Shown one piece after another: positions 1-8,517 of a stretch of DNA of 42,526 bases. The notes beneath the pieces were generated by a model. The model was given only the letters and a program-made list of their open reading frames with translations, did not search any database and had not been told where the DNA came from. Position 1 is the first letter of the stretch, and every line of letters begins with the position of its first letter. Origin of the DNA: Lachnospiraceae bacterium. Its GTDB lineage: Bacteria > Bacillota > Clostridia > Lachnospirales > Lachnospiraceae. The stretch covers positions 1 through 42,526 of the forward strand of contig JAFZMO010000047.1 of assembly GCA_017551165.1 (NCBI GenBank). The letters run 5' to 3'. A program made the position numbers and the translations under genes.

Positions 1-56
1 ACACGGTTGCTGAACGATTCCGCGATATTGGTACGATTGTACTCCTTTACCGACAT
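1..56 (-). CDS. 5' end of an unidentified gene, cut by the window edge
   Basis: The reverse strand has an ATG at 54-56 preceded by a good ribosome site (AAAGGAG, about 7 bases upstream) and opens MSVKEYNRTNIAESFSNR before the window ends. It follows rfbB in the same direction with a gap of only about 50 bases, so it is probably the next gene of the polysaccharide operon. Eighteen residues are too few to name a family. The start does not look like rfbC or rfbD, the usual rhamnose partners of rfbA and rfbB. Confidence 0.6.
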   Translation of the reverse strand, partial: MSVKEYNRTNIAESFSNR

Positions 57-109
57 GGTAATACTCCTTTCATGCTCGCAAATCCGGATGAAAACATCCC
101 GAAATACGG

Positions 110-1129
110 TTATCTGTTATTGTACATCTTCTCGTAGTAGTTTTGGTACTCGCCGTTGATGATCTCCTCCCACCAGCTGCGATTCTCCAAATACCACTTT
201 ATTGTCTTCTTAATTCCTTCCTCGAAGCATGTTTCGGGAAGCCATCCCAGTTCCTCGTGGATCTTGGTCGGATCGATGGCATAGCGAAGATCATGTCCCT
301 TTCGATCCGTCACATAAGTGATCAGGTCTTCGCTCTTGCCTAACTCCCGGATGATCAATTTGACAATGTCTATGTTCCGCATCTCATTGTGCCCGCCGAC
401 ATTGTATACTTCACCGATCCGTCCCTTTCTGACAATCAGGTCAATGGCTTTACAATGATCCTCCACATACAGCCAATCACGAACATTCAGCCCCTCTCCG
501 TACACCGGAAGCGGCTTATCATACAGGCAATTGACAATCATCAGCGGAATCAGCTTCTCCGGAAAATGATACGGTCCGTAATTGTTGGAACACCTGGAGA
601 TCGTTACCGGAAGACCATACGTACGATGATATGCCTGAACCAGAAGATCTGCCCCCGCCTTCGACGAGGAATACGGTGAACTCGTATGGATCGGCGTATT
701 TTCCGTAAACAGCAGATCCGGGCGATCAAGCGGAAGATCGCCGTACACTTCATCCGTGCTGACCTGGTGATACCTCACATTGCCGAACGCTCTGCACGCA
801 TCCATAAGCGTCGCAGTGCCGATGATATTCGTCTGAAGGAAAATACCCGGGTTATCGATTGAACGATCCACATGGCTTTCCGCCGCAAAATTGATCACGG
901 CATCCGGCCGTTCTTCCTCAAACAAAGCAAACACATTGTCCCTGTCACAGATATCCATCCTGACAAAGCGGAAATTGGGATTATCCATAACCGATGCCAA
1001 CGTCGAAAGATTACCCGCATAGGTCAGCTTGTCAATACAAATTACCTGGTCTTCCGGATGCGCAGATAAATAGTAATGGATAAAGTTTCCTCCGATAAAA
1101 CCGGCGCCGCCGGTTACAACAATTTTCAT
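110..1129 (-). CDS. rfbB: dTDP-glucose 4,6-dehydratase RfbB
   Basis: Cytoplasmic NAD-dependent short-chain dehydrogenase (extended SDR) that converts dTDP-glucose to dTDP-4-keto-6-deoxyglucose. The 339-residue length is normal. The Rossmann motif TGGAGFIG is at residues 6-13, the catalytic T-D-E triad at 125-127, and the YxxxK pair at Tyr153 and Lys157. The ATG has an AGGAG site directly upstream. It works with rfbA (1716-2609) and feeds the aminotransferase at 2622-3755. No rfbC or rfbD is seen in the window, so the keto intermediate is more likely used for a 4-amino sugar than for rhamnose. Identification is secure; the end product is inferred. Confidence 0.95.
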   Translation of the reverse strand: MKIVVTGGAGFIGGNFIHYYLSAHPEDQVICIDKLTYAGNLSTLASVMDNPNFRFVRMDICDRDNVFALFEEERPDAVINFAAESHVDRSIDNPGIFLQTNIIGTATLMDACRAFGNVRYHQVSTDEVYGDLPLDRPDLLFTENTPIHTSSPYSSSKAGADLLVQAYHRTYGLPVTISRCSNNYGPYHFPEKLIPLMIVNCLYDKPLPVYGEGLNVRDWLYVEDHCKAIDLIVRKGRIGEVYNVGGHNEMRNIDIVKLIIRELGKSEDLITYVTDRKGHDLRYAIDPTKIHEELGWLPETCFEEGIKKTIKWYLENRSWWEEIINGEYQNYYEKMYNNR

Positions 1130-1165
1130 CCTTATTCTCCTTACAAATCCTATAAATGTGAGTGC

Positions 1166-1705
1166 CTACTTGGCAATTACCGACATAAATGTCACATTAT
1201 ATCGTATACCATCTATATAAACCATATCTCTTGCTGTTCCCTCATATTCAAACCCCGCTTTGATATAACTCCTCTGAGCCGCAGCGTTAGTGTCAAGCAC
1301 ACGCAGAAAAATGCGGTGAAAACCAAGTTCAAAACAATACTTCACAAACATTTTTGTTGCTATTGTTCCATATCCTTTGCCATGATAGCCAATCTCACCA
1401 ATAAATATCCCAAACTCTCCACTCTCATTTTTCAGATTAACATCGCGGAGATATATCGATCCAATTGGATTCTTCTCGACTTCTATGATATATTGTATCA
1501 CTGATCCCGTATAGACTTTTTCGCTTAACCAACGACGATGCATTTCACTTGAAAACAGTTCGCGAAATATAAACTGAGATCTGATAACAGGATTGTTCCT
1601 CCATCGTACTATAAGATCTGTATCTTCATCTTTTATCGGTCTCAACCTAACGCTATCAAAATCATCTGTCAATTCTTTTTGTCTTTCATATTCAATGGCA
1701 TTCAT
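1166..1705 (-). CDS. GNAT-family N-acetyltransferase, probably acting on a sugar nucleotide
   Basis: A 179-residue single-domain GNAT protein of the RimJ/RimL-like type. It has an N-terminal RLRPIKDED strand, the acetyl-CoA loop region GYHGKGYGT near residues 108-116, and the late NAAAQRSYIKAGF segment typical of the fold. It lies between rfbA and rfbB and beside a WecE-type aminotransferase. The simplest role is therefore N-acetylation of the dTDP-4-amino-4,6-dideoxyhexose, the step done by WecD in enterobacteria. It could instead acylate the UDP-linked 4-amino sugar made by PglF/PglE, because no PglD-type acetyltransferase is seen. The family is clear; the substrate is inferred from neighbours. 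Confidence 0.85.
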   Translation of the reverse strand: MNAIEYERQKELTDDFDSVRLRPIKDEDTDLIVRWRNNPVIRSQFIFRELFSSEMHRRWLSEKVYTGSVIQYIIEVEKNPIGSIYLRDVNLKNESGEFGIFIGEIGYHGKGYGTIATKMFVKYCFELGFHRIFLRVLDTNAAAQRSYIKAGFEYEGTARDMVYIDGIRYNVTFMSVIAK

Positions 1706-1715
1706 TCCTAAACCT

Positions 1716-2609
1716 CTAATTACTGATAGAAACTATCTTTCCATTTGCCACCATTTTCAAGTGCCGCCCATATGGGCTCTTCCCATATCGTTCTGCTGAC
1801 TCTAGCAATTTTTCCCTACTTATCCAACCGTATCGGTACGCAATTTCTTCCGGCGCGGAAATCTTTACGCCTTGCCTCTTTTCCACCATGCGCACAAAAT
1901 CAGCAGCATCAACAAGACTATCCACTGTTCCGGTATCAAGCCATGCGAAACCACGACCAAGTAACTTAACATCCAATCGTTCTTCCCTCAGATACATCTC
2001 ATTGATTGACGTGATCTCCAGTTCCCCTCTCGCACTCGGCTTGACCTCATGAGCTTTCCGACAGACATCCTTCGGATAGAAATACAGTCCGGTAATGCAG
2101 TAGTTACTCTTGGGATGTTCCGGCTTTTCTTCAACCGAAATTACCTTACCGTTCTCATCAAATTCCACTATTCCAAATCGCTGCGGATCCTCTACGTAAT
2201 ATCCGTAAATCGTCGCACGACCGTTCTTTGCATTTTCCACGGAACTATTCAGGATCTTGCTGAAACCATTTCCATAGAAAATATTATCCCCTAAGATCAT
2301 CGCACCTTCTTCGCCTGCAAGAAACTCCTTACCTATGATGAATGCCTGCGCAAGTCCATCGGGTGAAGGCTGGACCTTGTACTCCAGATGAATCCCATAA
2401 TTTCTGCCGTCTCCGAGCAAGTGTTCAAACCGGGGAGTGTCCTCAGGGGTGCTTATAATCAAAATATCCTGAATACCAGACAGCATCAGCGTGGAAAGCG
2501 GATAGTAAATCATCGGCTTGTCATAGACAGGCAGCAACTGCTTGCTCGTCACCATCGTCAACGGATACAGCCTTGTACCGGCTCCACCTGCTAATATGAT
2601 TCCCTTCAT
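1716..2609 (-). CDS. rfbA: glucose-1-phosphate thymidylyltransferase RfbA
   Basis: Makes dTDP-glucose from glucose-1-phosphate and dTTP, the entry step of the dTDP-sugar branch. The 297-residue length is typical of the RfbA/RmlA family. The nucleotide-binding motif GGAGTRLYP is at residues 8-16, followed by the conserved QLLPVYDKPMIYYPL region, and the metal-site region GDNIFYG is visible. The start codon has an AAAGGAG site a few bases upstream. It sits ten bases upstream of the GNAT gene and directly after wecE in the same operon. Confidence 0.96.
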   Translation of the reverse strand: MKGIILAGGAGTRLYPLTMVTSKQLLPVYDKPMIYYPLSTLMLSGIQDILIISTPEDTPRFEHLLGDGRNYGIHLEYKVQPSPDGLAQAFIIGKEFLAGEEGAMILGDNIFYGNGFSKILNSSVENAKNGRATIYGYYVEDPQRFGIVEFDENGKVISVEEKPEHPKSNYCITGLYFYPKDVCRKAHEVKPSARGELEITSINEMYLREERLDVKLLGRGFAWLDTGTVDSLVDAADFVRMVEKRQGVKISAPEEIAYRYGWISREKLLESAERYGKSPYGRHLKMVANGKIVSISN

Positions 2610-2621
2610 AAAGCACTCCTT

Positions 2622-3755
2622 TCACTGCTCCGCAAAAAACTCTGTCGTTTTCATGACAACCTTATTAACATCTTCCTCCGAAATACCATAATACAAAGGC
2701 AATCTTACAAGTCGTTCACTCTCTGACGTCGTAAAAATATCTTCACCGGAGAATCTTCCGAATTTTCTTCCTGCCGGTGCACTATGAAGGGGAACATAGT
2801 GAAACACTGCATTAATCCCATTCTCCCTCAAAAAATCAATAAACGATGTCCGCTCCTCAAGACTTTTAAGTTTAATATAATACATATGCGCATTATGAAC
2901 ACACTCTTGGGGAATTGTCGGCTGTTCAATCAGCTTTCTGTTTGCAAGTTCACGAAAGCAATTATTGTATTTGTTCCATGTAGCTAACCGATTATCATTA
3001 ATCTCATCTGCCTTTTCAAGTTGCGCCCAAAGATACGCCGCATTAATATCGCTAGGCAAATAACTATCCCCGAAATCGACCCATGTATACTTATCTACCT
3101 GTCCGCGGAAAAATTTTGAACGATTGGTCCCTTTCTCACGAAGAATCTCCGCTTTTTCCACATAATCAAGGTTATTTACCAGGATTGCACCTCCTTCTCC
3201 CATGGAATAATTCTTGGTTTCATGAAACGAATAACACCCAAAATCACCGATCGTTCCCAGTGCTTTTCCCTTATATGTGCTCATAACTCCTTGCGCAGCG
3301 TCCTCAACTACCATAAGACCGTGTTTTTTTGCGATTGCCATGATGGTGTCCATCTCGCATGCAACTCCGGCATAATGAACCGGTACAATCACTCTGGTCT
3401 TATCAGTAATTGCCGCCTCTATCTTACTTTCGTCTATGTTCATTGTATCCGGTCTTATATCAACAAACACTAATTTTGCACCTGCCAGAACAAAAGAATT
3501 CGCCGTAGACGAAAATGTATAGCTGGGGAGGATTACTTCATCTCCCGGTTTTATTCCGCAAAGTAATGCCGCCATATCCAACGCACTCGATCCGCTTGTG
3601 GTCAACATTACACGGTTTGCCCCAAATCGGTCCTGTAACCATTCGTTGCATTTTCTCGTAAAAGGTCCGTCCCCACATATTTTCTTATTATTTACTGCTT
3701 CTCTTATGTATTGTAACTCGTTTCCCACGAATGGCGGAACGTTAAAACTAATCAT
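2622..3755 (-). CDS. wecE: dTDP-4-amino-4,6-dideoxygalactose transaminase WecE/RffA
   Basis: PLP-dependent DegT/DnrJ/EryC1 aminotransferase, 377 residues, that puts an amino group on C4 of dTDP-4-keto-6-deoxyglucose. The similarity to enterobacterial WecE as I remember it is strong along the whole length: the CGDGPFTRKC start region, PGDEVILPSYTF, RPDTMNIDESKIEAAITDKT, and the KGTNRSKFFRGQVDKYTW block. The PLP lysine is Lys181 in HETKN. The ribosome site is AAAGGAG. With rfbA, rfbB and the GNAT gene it completes a dTDP-Fuc4NAc-like pathway. The galacto configuration is inferred from family resemblance only. Confidence 0.93.
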   Translation of the reverse strand: MISFNVPPFVGNELQYIREAVNNKKICGDGPFTRKCNEWLQDRFGANRVMLTTSGSSALDMAALLCGIKPGDEVILPSYTFSSTANSFVLAGAKLVFVDIRPDTMNIDESKIEAAITDKTRVIVPVHYAGVACEMDTIMAIAKKHGLMVVEDAAQGVMSTYKGKALGTIGDFGCYSFHETKNYSMGEGGAILVNNLDYVEKAEILREKGTNRSKFFRGQVDKYTWVDFGDSYLPSDINAAYLWAQLEKADEINDNRLATWNKYNNCFRELANRKLIEQPTIPQECVHNAHMYYIKLKSLEERTSFIDFLRENGINAVFHYVPLHSAPAGRKFGRFSGEDIFTTSESERLVRLPLYYGISEEDVNKVVMKTTEFFAEQ

Positions 3756-3770
3756 ACTGAAACTCCTTTA

Positions 3771-4898
3771 CTACCACGTTAAGTCATAATTGGGTTTGTC
3801 TCCTAGTAAAACATTCATGTAAGGAGTATAACCATTCTGTTTGATCAACTGATTTATTAAAATTGCAACTGCGACAATTTCCGCAAAAACAAGCAGCAGT
3901 ATCACATTTCGTTTACTATTGCTATTATTCGAATTGATTTTCAATACTGAATTCTCTTTATTCAGCATCGGAATTAATATAGCGCTTAGAATGTTTGCAT
4001 TGTTCATCAGTCGTCCCATCACCAACTCCAGCGGAACTGCAACATATAAAGCAATCGATACAAAATAATACCAAAACAAGAAATGTATCGAATAATTATC
4101 TGTCTTCGAAGCCCGAAACAAATAAGTTATCACCGCAAGAAACACCAGTCTGGATAGCAAACCAAACGAAAACATTGTAGGGTTCGGCGTTGAATGCCCT
4201 CCGAGTATATCGCCAACCAGCCTATAAAAGAATCCCATCCGCAGCAAGCCGGCAATAAAAACTCGTATCAGAAGTGCAAACGATATTATGATTACAAAAT
4301 TCCTCTTAAATCTGTCTACGGTCTTTTCAACTTTTCTCCTCTTACGAATTGCCGCGAAAACCATACAGGCCAATGGTAATATCGCCGTTATATGAAAAAA
4401 CAAAAGCAACGCTGTTCCGCAGATCGCGATCCTTTCTTTTCCCTGACAATATCGGTAAATCCAATACAATGAAAACGCAATCACGATATACTGCCGATAT
4501 GCGGAAATTGTATAGATGACAAACATTGAAGAAACAAAAAACAGCGCCAACGGAAAATCGCTTGTGAATTTTTTTACTGCGTAGAACAATACTAACGTCA
4601 ATGAGGTTAGTAAAATAATTCTAAAGAGAAGATAATCTATACCTACTCTTAACGCACCTTTCATCAGGTAATAATACCCAATTTCCTGACTGTTCTCCGC
4701 TACGCTGGCTCCTCTTTCCACCATGTTGTAATGCGTGTAGTACCCATAAAAATCCGAACCATTCAAGGAGAAACAATAAAGAAAAATAAAGGAAATCGAC
4801 AATATGATTCCAATTGCTTTCTTCTGTTTGAACTTTAATGCGCTAAACAAAAGACATATTATGGGAAAAGCTACAAAAACCGGTTCTATTGCATACAT
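3771..4898 (-). CDS. EpsG-like polysaccharide polymerase (Wzy role)
   Basis: A 375-residue protein with about ten hydrophobic segments, rich in Phe, Ile and Tyr. It has the pattern of the EpsG/Wzy polymerase group: after the first two membrane segments comes a short motif with GSDFYGYYTHYN and a following E-x-G-YY region. It sits next to a flippase, which fits a Wzx/Wzy pathway in which lipid-linked repeat units are joined on the outer face of the membrane. The gene is AT-rich relative to the rest of the window, as is usual for wzy genes. Function is assigned from topology, the short motif and context, because these proteins share little sequence. Confidence 0.75.
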   Translation of the reverse strand: MYAIEPVFVAFPIICLLFSALKFKQKKAIGIILSISFIFLYCFSLNGSDFYGYYTHYNMVERGASVAENSQEIGYYYLMKGALRVGIDYLLFRIILLTSLTLVLFYAVKKFTSDFPLALFFVSSMFVIYTISAYRQYIVIAFSLYWIYRYCQGKERIAICGTALLLFFHITAILPLACMVFAAIRKRRKVEKTVDRFKRNFVIIISFALLIRVFIAGLLRMGFFYRLVGDILGGHSTPNPTMFSFGLLSRLVFLAVITYLFRASKTDNYSIHFLFWYYFVSIALYVAVPLELVMGRLMNNANILSAILIPMLNKENSVLKINSNNSNSKRNVILLLVFAEIVAVAILINQLIKQNGYTPYMNVLLGDKPNYDLTW

Positions 4899-4940
4899 CT
4901 TTAGACCACTCCCACTTACGCAAAATGTCTCAGCCTTTTT

Positions 4941-6380
4941 TTATTTCTTTCGTAATAATCCTTTAATATACTTGTAAAGTAGCGGGTTTCGGAAAATCCA
5001 CCAATACACAATTACCAAAGAACAATACGCCACACCTCCAATTACTACTTTAACCAATGTCAACATATACGCCTTCGATACAATACTATCGAACGGTCTC
5101 ACAACGAGAACCATAACGACACCTAGAAAAACATACGCCAATAAGTCTGCTCCTGTTTTTACAAACCGTTTCCTTTCATGCATATAAACAATCTGGATCA
5201 CAAGCGCGACAACTTCGGAAACGATGGTTGTAATTTCGGCACCCAGGGCACCATATTGCGGAATCAGAATGTAATTCAGCACTACATTAATTATCGCTCC
5301 GGCTACCGTTGCTTTTATGTATATTGACTCCTGTCCCTGCGGTATAAGATACTGCATTCTAATTGTATTAGAAATGCATTTCACGATTACAATCGGTGCA
5401 AATGTTATAATCAGCTGGATACATTCTGTATAACCTTTTCCCAAAAAAAGCGGGATGAACTCTTCGGCAACTGCGATAATCCCAAAGCATATCGCGGTTC
5501 CTATCATCATAATTCCACCCATGCATTCGAAAAAGAACTCTTTTGCTCTATTTCTGTCCTGTTGAAACAATACTGTCATTCTTGGTAGCATAACCGTCCC
5601 AATTCCCGAGAAAACAGCAAGGGGAACGTTTATTACCTTATCGACATTGTAATAGAACCCGGTCTGTTCATATGTGCTGAACATCCCCAGCATCAGTTTG
5701 TCCGTGCTGTGATATATTGTCATTGCAATAAGCGGGACAAACAAAAGAAGATTTGGTTTTATATGCCTAACTATACTACTACGCTTAATCCCACCAAAAG
5801 AGATCTCTCTATCCTTCAACAATTTGATCCACAATATGCCATGCCCCAACGCTGCGCTTAGAAGCATGATCACTGTGTATATCCACAAATCTCCCGCATC
5901 TTTCACAAAAACAAACAGTGAAACAAAAGCCATTATCCGAAAAAACATATTGCATTTAACAGTGATGCTGAATTCTTCCATGCCAAAATAAAACCATGAT
6001 ACATCGAATAAATATCCTATCAGCGTAATCAACTGCAAACCCGCAATAAATCTGTTTTCGCGACAAATCACAAGATACCCTAAGTATAATATAATCGAAA
6101 TAGAACACGTAACTAATTGAAAGAAATATATTTCAGCAAAGACAGTTCTCCTTTTTTCCTCATCGGTTTCCGTGGCAATTGCTCTTGTCCCGTAATTAGT
6201 TGTCCCAAGCATTGCAAACAAAGTAAAGAACGATGCAACGGATGTAGTATACGAAAAAATCCCAAGCTGAACAGATCCAAGCACCCGTGCTATATACGGT
6301 GTGGTTATCAGCGGAATAATTGTGTTTACTATTTGAAGATACGTCTGGAACCTTAAGTTTTTAAACAAAGAAGATCTCAT
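4941..6380 (-). CDS. wzx: Wzx-type flippase of the polysaccharide biosynthesis/MATE superfamily
   Basis: A 479-residue polytopic membrane protein (about 12-14 segments) that should flip undecaprenyl-linked repeat units across the membrane. The N-terminus LRFQTYLQIVNTIIPLITTPYIARVLG and the internal DKLMLGMFSTYEQTGFYYN region are typical of the family. I take the ATG at 6378-6380 because the hydrophobic core starts just after it. An in-frame ATG at 6455 would add 25 hydrophilic residues and overlap the upstream glycosyltransferase. The 6380 start lacks a close ribosome site: a strong GGGGGAGGAGAGG lies about 25 bases upstream. A 14-codon mini-ORF joins the upstream stop to this start (see findings). 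Confidence 0.85.
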   Translation of the reverse strand: MRSSLFKNLRFQTYLQIVNTIIPLITTPYIARVLGSVQLGIFSYTTSVASFFTLFAMLGTTNYGTRAIATETDEEKRRTVFAEIYFFQLVTCSISIILYLGYLVICRENRFIAGLQLITLIGYLFDVSWFYFGMEEFSITVKCNMFFRIMAFVSLFVFVKDAGDLWIYTVIMLLSAALGHGILWIKLLKDREISFGGIKRSSIVRHIKPNLLLFVPLIAMTIYHSTDKLMLGMFSTYEQTGFYYNVDKVINVPLAVFSGIGTVMLPRMTVLFQQDRNRAKEFFFECMGGIMMIGTAICFGIIAVAEEFIPLFLGKGYTECIQLIITFAPIVIVKCISNTIRMQYLIPQGQESIYIKATVAGAIINVVLNYILIPQYGALGAEITTIVSEVVALVIQIVYMHERKRFVKTGADLLAYVFLGVVMVLVVRPFDSIVSKAYMLTLVKVVIGGVAYCSLVIVYWWIFRNPLLYKYIKGLLRKK

Positions 6381-6420
6381 AGTCTTTTCTGTTGATAACG
6401 TCCTCTCCTCCCCCGATCCA

Positions 6421-7575
6421 TTATAAAAAGCTATCGGAGAATTTTGTAAACTCATATTTTTCTATTGCTTCACTCCTGCACAGCTCAATTATCTCTCTGT
6501 TTTTTCTCTTACTGTTTCGAACCGCGGCTACAATACTCTCCGCCGAAACACTATCCAGTAGAGTCAGGACCGGATACTCGGCCAGGTATGGCATGCCCGA
6601 TATATTAAATGCTGTAATCGGCGTTCCGCAACTCATCGCTTCAACACAGGCGTTTGGCAACGCATCCTCAACACTTGTGCAAATATACATGTCCGCCGCA
6701 GAATAAATCTCTCGCAATTCTTCCTGATCCGAAACATACGGTATTGTCATAAAGTTCGGCAATTCAACTGCAGTTTTCCCATCATAGCCGACATTTATGA
6801 AGAGATATTTTTCATCCGACGCCAACATCCTTGCTGCATCCAAAAACATTTTCACACCCTTTCTCGGATTGGAAAACGGCGCAACATCCAACAGGATTAT
6901 TTTGTTCTTTGCAATGTTATGCTTTTCCCTGAACTTGTCTTCTGTCGGATGATAAAATTCTGTGTCAATTCCGGTGTTTTTATATGCAAATCTTGCATTT
7001 CTCAACAGCGAAGATCCCTTGGCTCGTTCAACGATATATTGTACAGACGAGAAATTCGTTTTGTCAACAAGCTTTCTGTAATACTCCTCTTTCTCTCTGT
7101 ATTGGATACCAGCATTCTTATACCTTGGGCAATCTCTGCAACAATTCTTATATCCATCGCAACCGTTCGTATACTCACATCTCGCAGTATACGGAAACTC
7201 ATCACACATAAACCAATCTATAGTTACATTCATTTTTGCAACTTCGTTTAAGAAGAGCGGAATATTCATCCAATGACCATGAAGATTCAAGATTATTATA
7301 CGATCCGGCTTAAAAACAGAAACTTTTTTTATAATCCGTTTCGTGAAGTATGTGGAATAGTACCCCTCTTTTCCCGTTCGCCTAGCCACAAGATAATGTA
7401 CCGCATTATCAAAGAAACATCCTTGCTTGACGTGAACTCCATCCCTGCTTTTTTTCCCTCTGCCATGGAACACTTTGCAATTATGTCCCTGCAAAATGAA
7501 TCTTTTTGCAAGGTTTGTTGCCAATTTCCCTGTGCTGCCCTCTACGCCAACAACATTTATAATCGCAATATTCAT
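6421..7575 (-). CDS. GT4-family glycosyltransferase
   Basis: A 384-residue GT-B glycosyltransferase expected to add one sugar to the lipid-linked repeat on the cytoplasmic face. It opens with MNIAIINVVGVEGSTGKLA, the N-terminal nucleotide fold. The C-terminal half holds the donor-site region EDALPNACVEAMSCGTP with the E-x7-E spacing of GT4 enzymes. A Cys cluster near residues 130-155 (CEYTNGCDGYKNCCRDC) is unusual and could bind a metal. The ATG at 7575 has an AAAGG site 7 bases upstream; a TTG 30 bases earlier is less likely. A decayed relative lies immediately upstream (7595-8471), so this is one of a tandem pair. Confidence 0.9.
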   Translation of the reverse strand: MNIAIINVVGVEGSTGKLATNLAKRFILQGHNCKVFHGRGKKSRDGVHVKQGCFFDNAVHYLVARRTGKEGYYSTYFTKRIIKKVSVFKPDRIIILNLHGHWMNIPLFLNEVAKMNVTIDWFMCDEFPYTARCEYTNGCDGYKNCCRDCPRYKNAGIQYREKEEYYRKLVDKTNFSSVQYIVERAKGSSLLRNARFAYKNTGIDTEFYHPTEDKFREKHNIAKNKIILLDVAPFSNPRKGVKMFLDAARMLASDEKYLFINVGYDGKTAVELPNFMTIPYVSDQEELREIYSAADMYICTSVEDALPNACVEAMSCGTPITAFNISGMPYLAEYPVLTLLDSVSAESIVAAVRNSKRKNREIIELCRSEAIEKYEFTKFSDSFL

Positions 7576-7594
7576 AAAACAACCTTTTTCCTCT

Positions 7595-8471
7595 CTATTT
7601 GTCAACGAAGTAACCGTTCATATTCTTCGGAATAACTTCCTGCTTCAGATTCCCGTCATATCCGACATTGGTAAAATGACACTCCGTATCCTGGGGCGAC
7701 TCGCGATCTCAAAGAAATACTCTTTCACGCTCCTTCTCGGATTTGAGTAATTCGCTACCGTCAGTATGATAACCTTATCCTTTAGAATTCCATATTTATC
7801 ATAGAGCGTTTCGTCGATCTCATACTTGTATGTTTCTAGATCGACGCCTCAGGATTCCCTCTTCATGGGTTTATCCTTGACCAATGCCGATTCCCTGAAC
7901 TTAATCAGATTGGTTCCCGGTCCGATCAGTGTCATCGTATCGAATCCCTCGTATGCTTTTTTCTTTCGTTTGAAAATTGCTCGTGACCAATCAAAAAAAG
8001 ACTCCTGGGACATCCCTTTATCCGGGGACAATCTCCGCACCTGTTTTATACTTTTCACATTCCATGCTGTAACAGCATTTTCCGAGCGAGGGATATTCAT
8101 CCGACATAACATATGCCGTTTGGATCCCGTTTTTCTTCAGAAGCTCCAGTAACCTTTTCTCGTTCAGATAATTGCCGTGAATATTCAGAAGGATTACTTT
8201 CTTTATCTCATTCTTTTTCAGGTAGGAAAGCAGTCTACTGATGGCAAAATTGGACAATACTCCCTGAAGTAATCCGTGTTAATGCCTTGTACATCAAAAA
8301 CTCAAGCTTCCCATCTATTCTGATAATATGATCGTCAGTGCTTTTCTCCCCTCGTCCGAAGAATACGAACAGTTCATTGCCATGTGCTTTTCCATACTCG
8401 TACAGTTGTCTAGTCAGCGCACCTGTACTGCTGTATTCATAAACAGAATTGATGATTGCCAACTTATCCAA
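7595..8471 (-). pseudogene. decayed GT4 glycosyltransferase related to the gene at 6421-7575
   Basis: Pieces in different frames align in order with the neighbouring glycosyltransferase. 8471-8250 (TTG start, AGGAG site) encodes LAIINSVYEYSSTGALTRQL and FGRGEKS. 8257-8018 encodes ILLNIHGNYLNEKR and MSDEYPSLGKCCYS. 8112-7849 gives a middle part, which ends at an in-frame TGA (7849-7851). The same frame then continues as GVDLETYKYEIDETLYDKYG and NYSNPRRSVKEYF. A last frame near 7690-7595 gives ECHFTNVGYDGNLKQ and stops at TAG. This means at least three frameshifts, one nonsense codon and loss of the C-terminal donor-binding third. Residues match the paralogue at the IIN, FHGRGKKS, LNLHGHW, DEFPY and FINVGYDGK positions. 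Confidence 0.85.
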
Positions 8472-8517
8472 ACCTATTCTCCTCTGGCCTCAGCGGTAAT
8501 AATGCAACGATTATTGC

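Noticed and set aside
110-2609. Rhamnose pathway (rfbABCD)
   Set aside because: rfbA and rfbB are present but no rfbC or rfbD is seen in the window, and a WecE-type transaminase follows, so a 4-amino sugar is the better reading.
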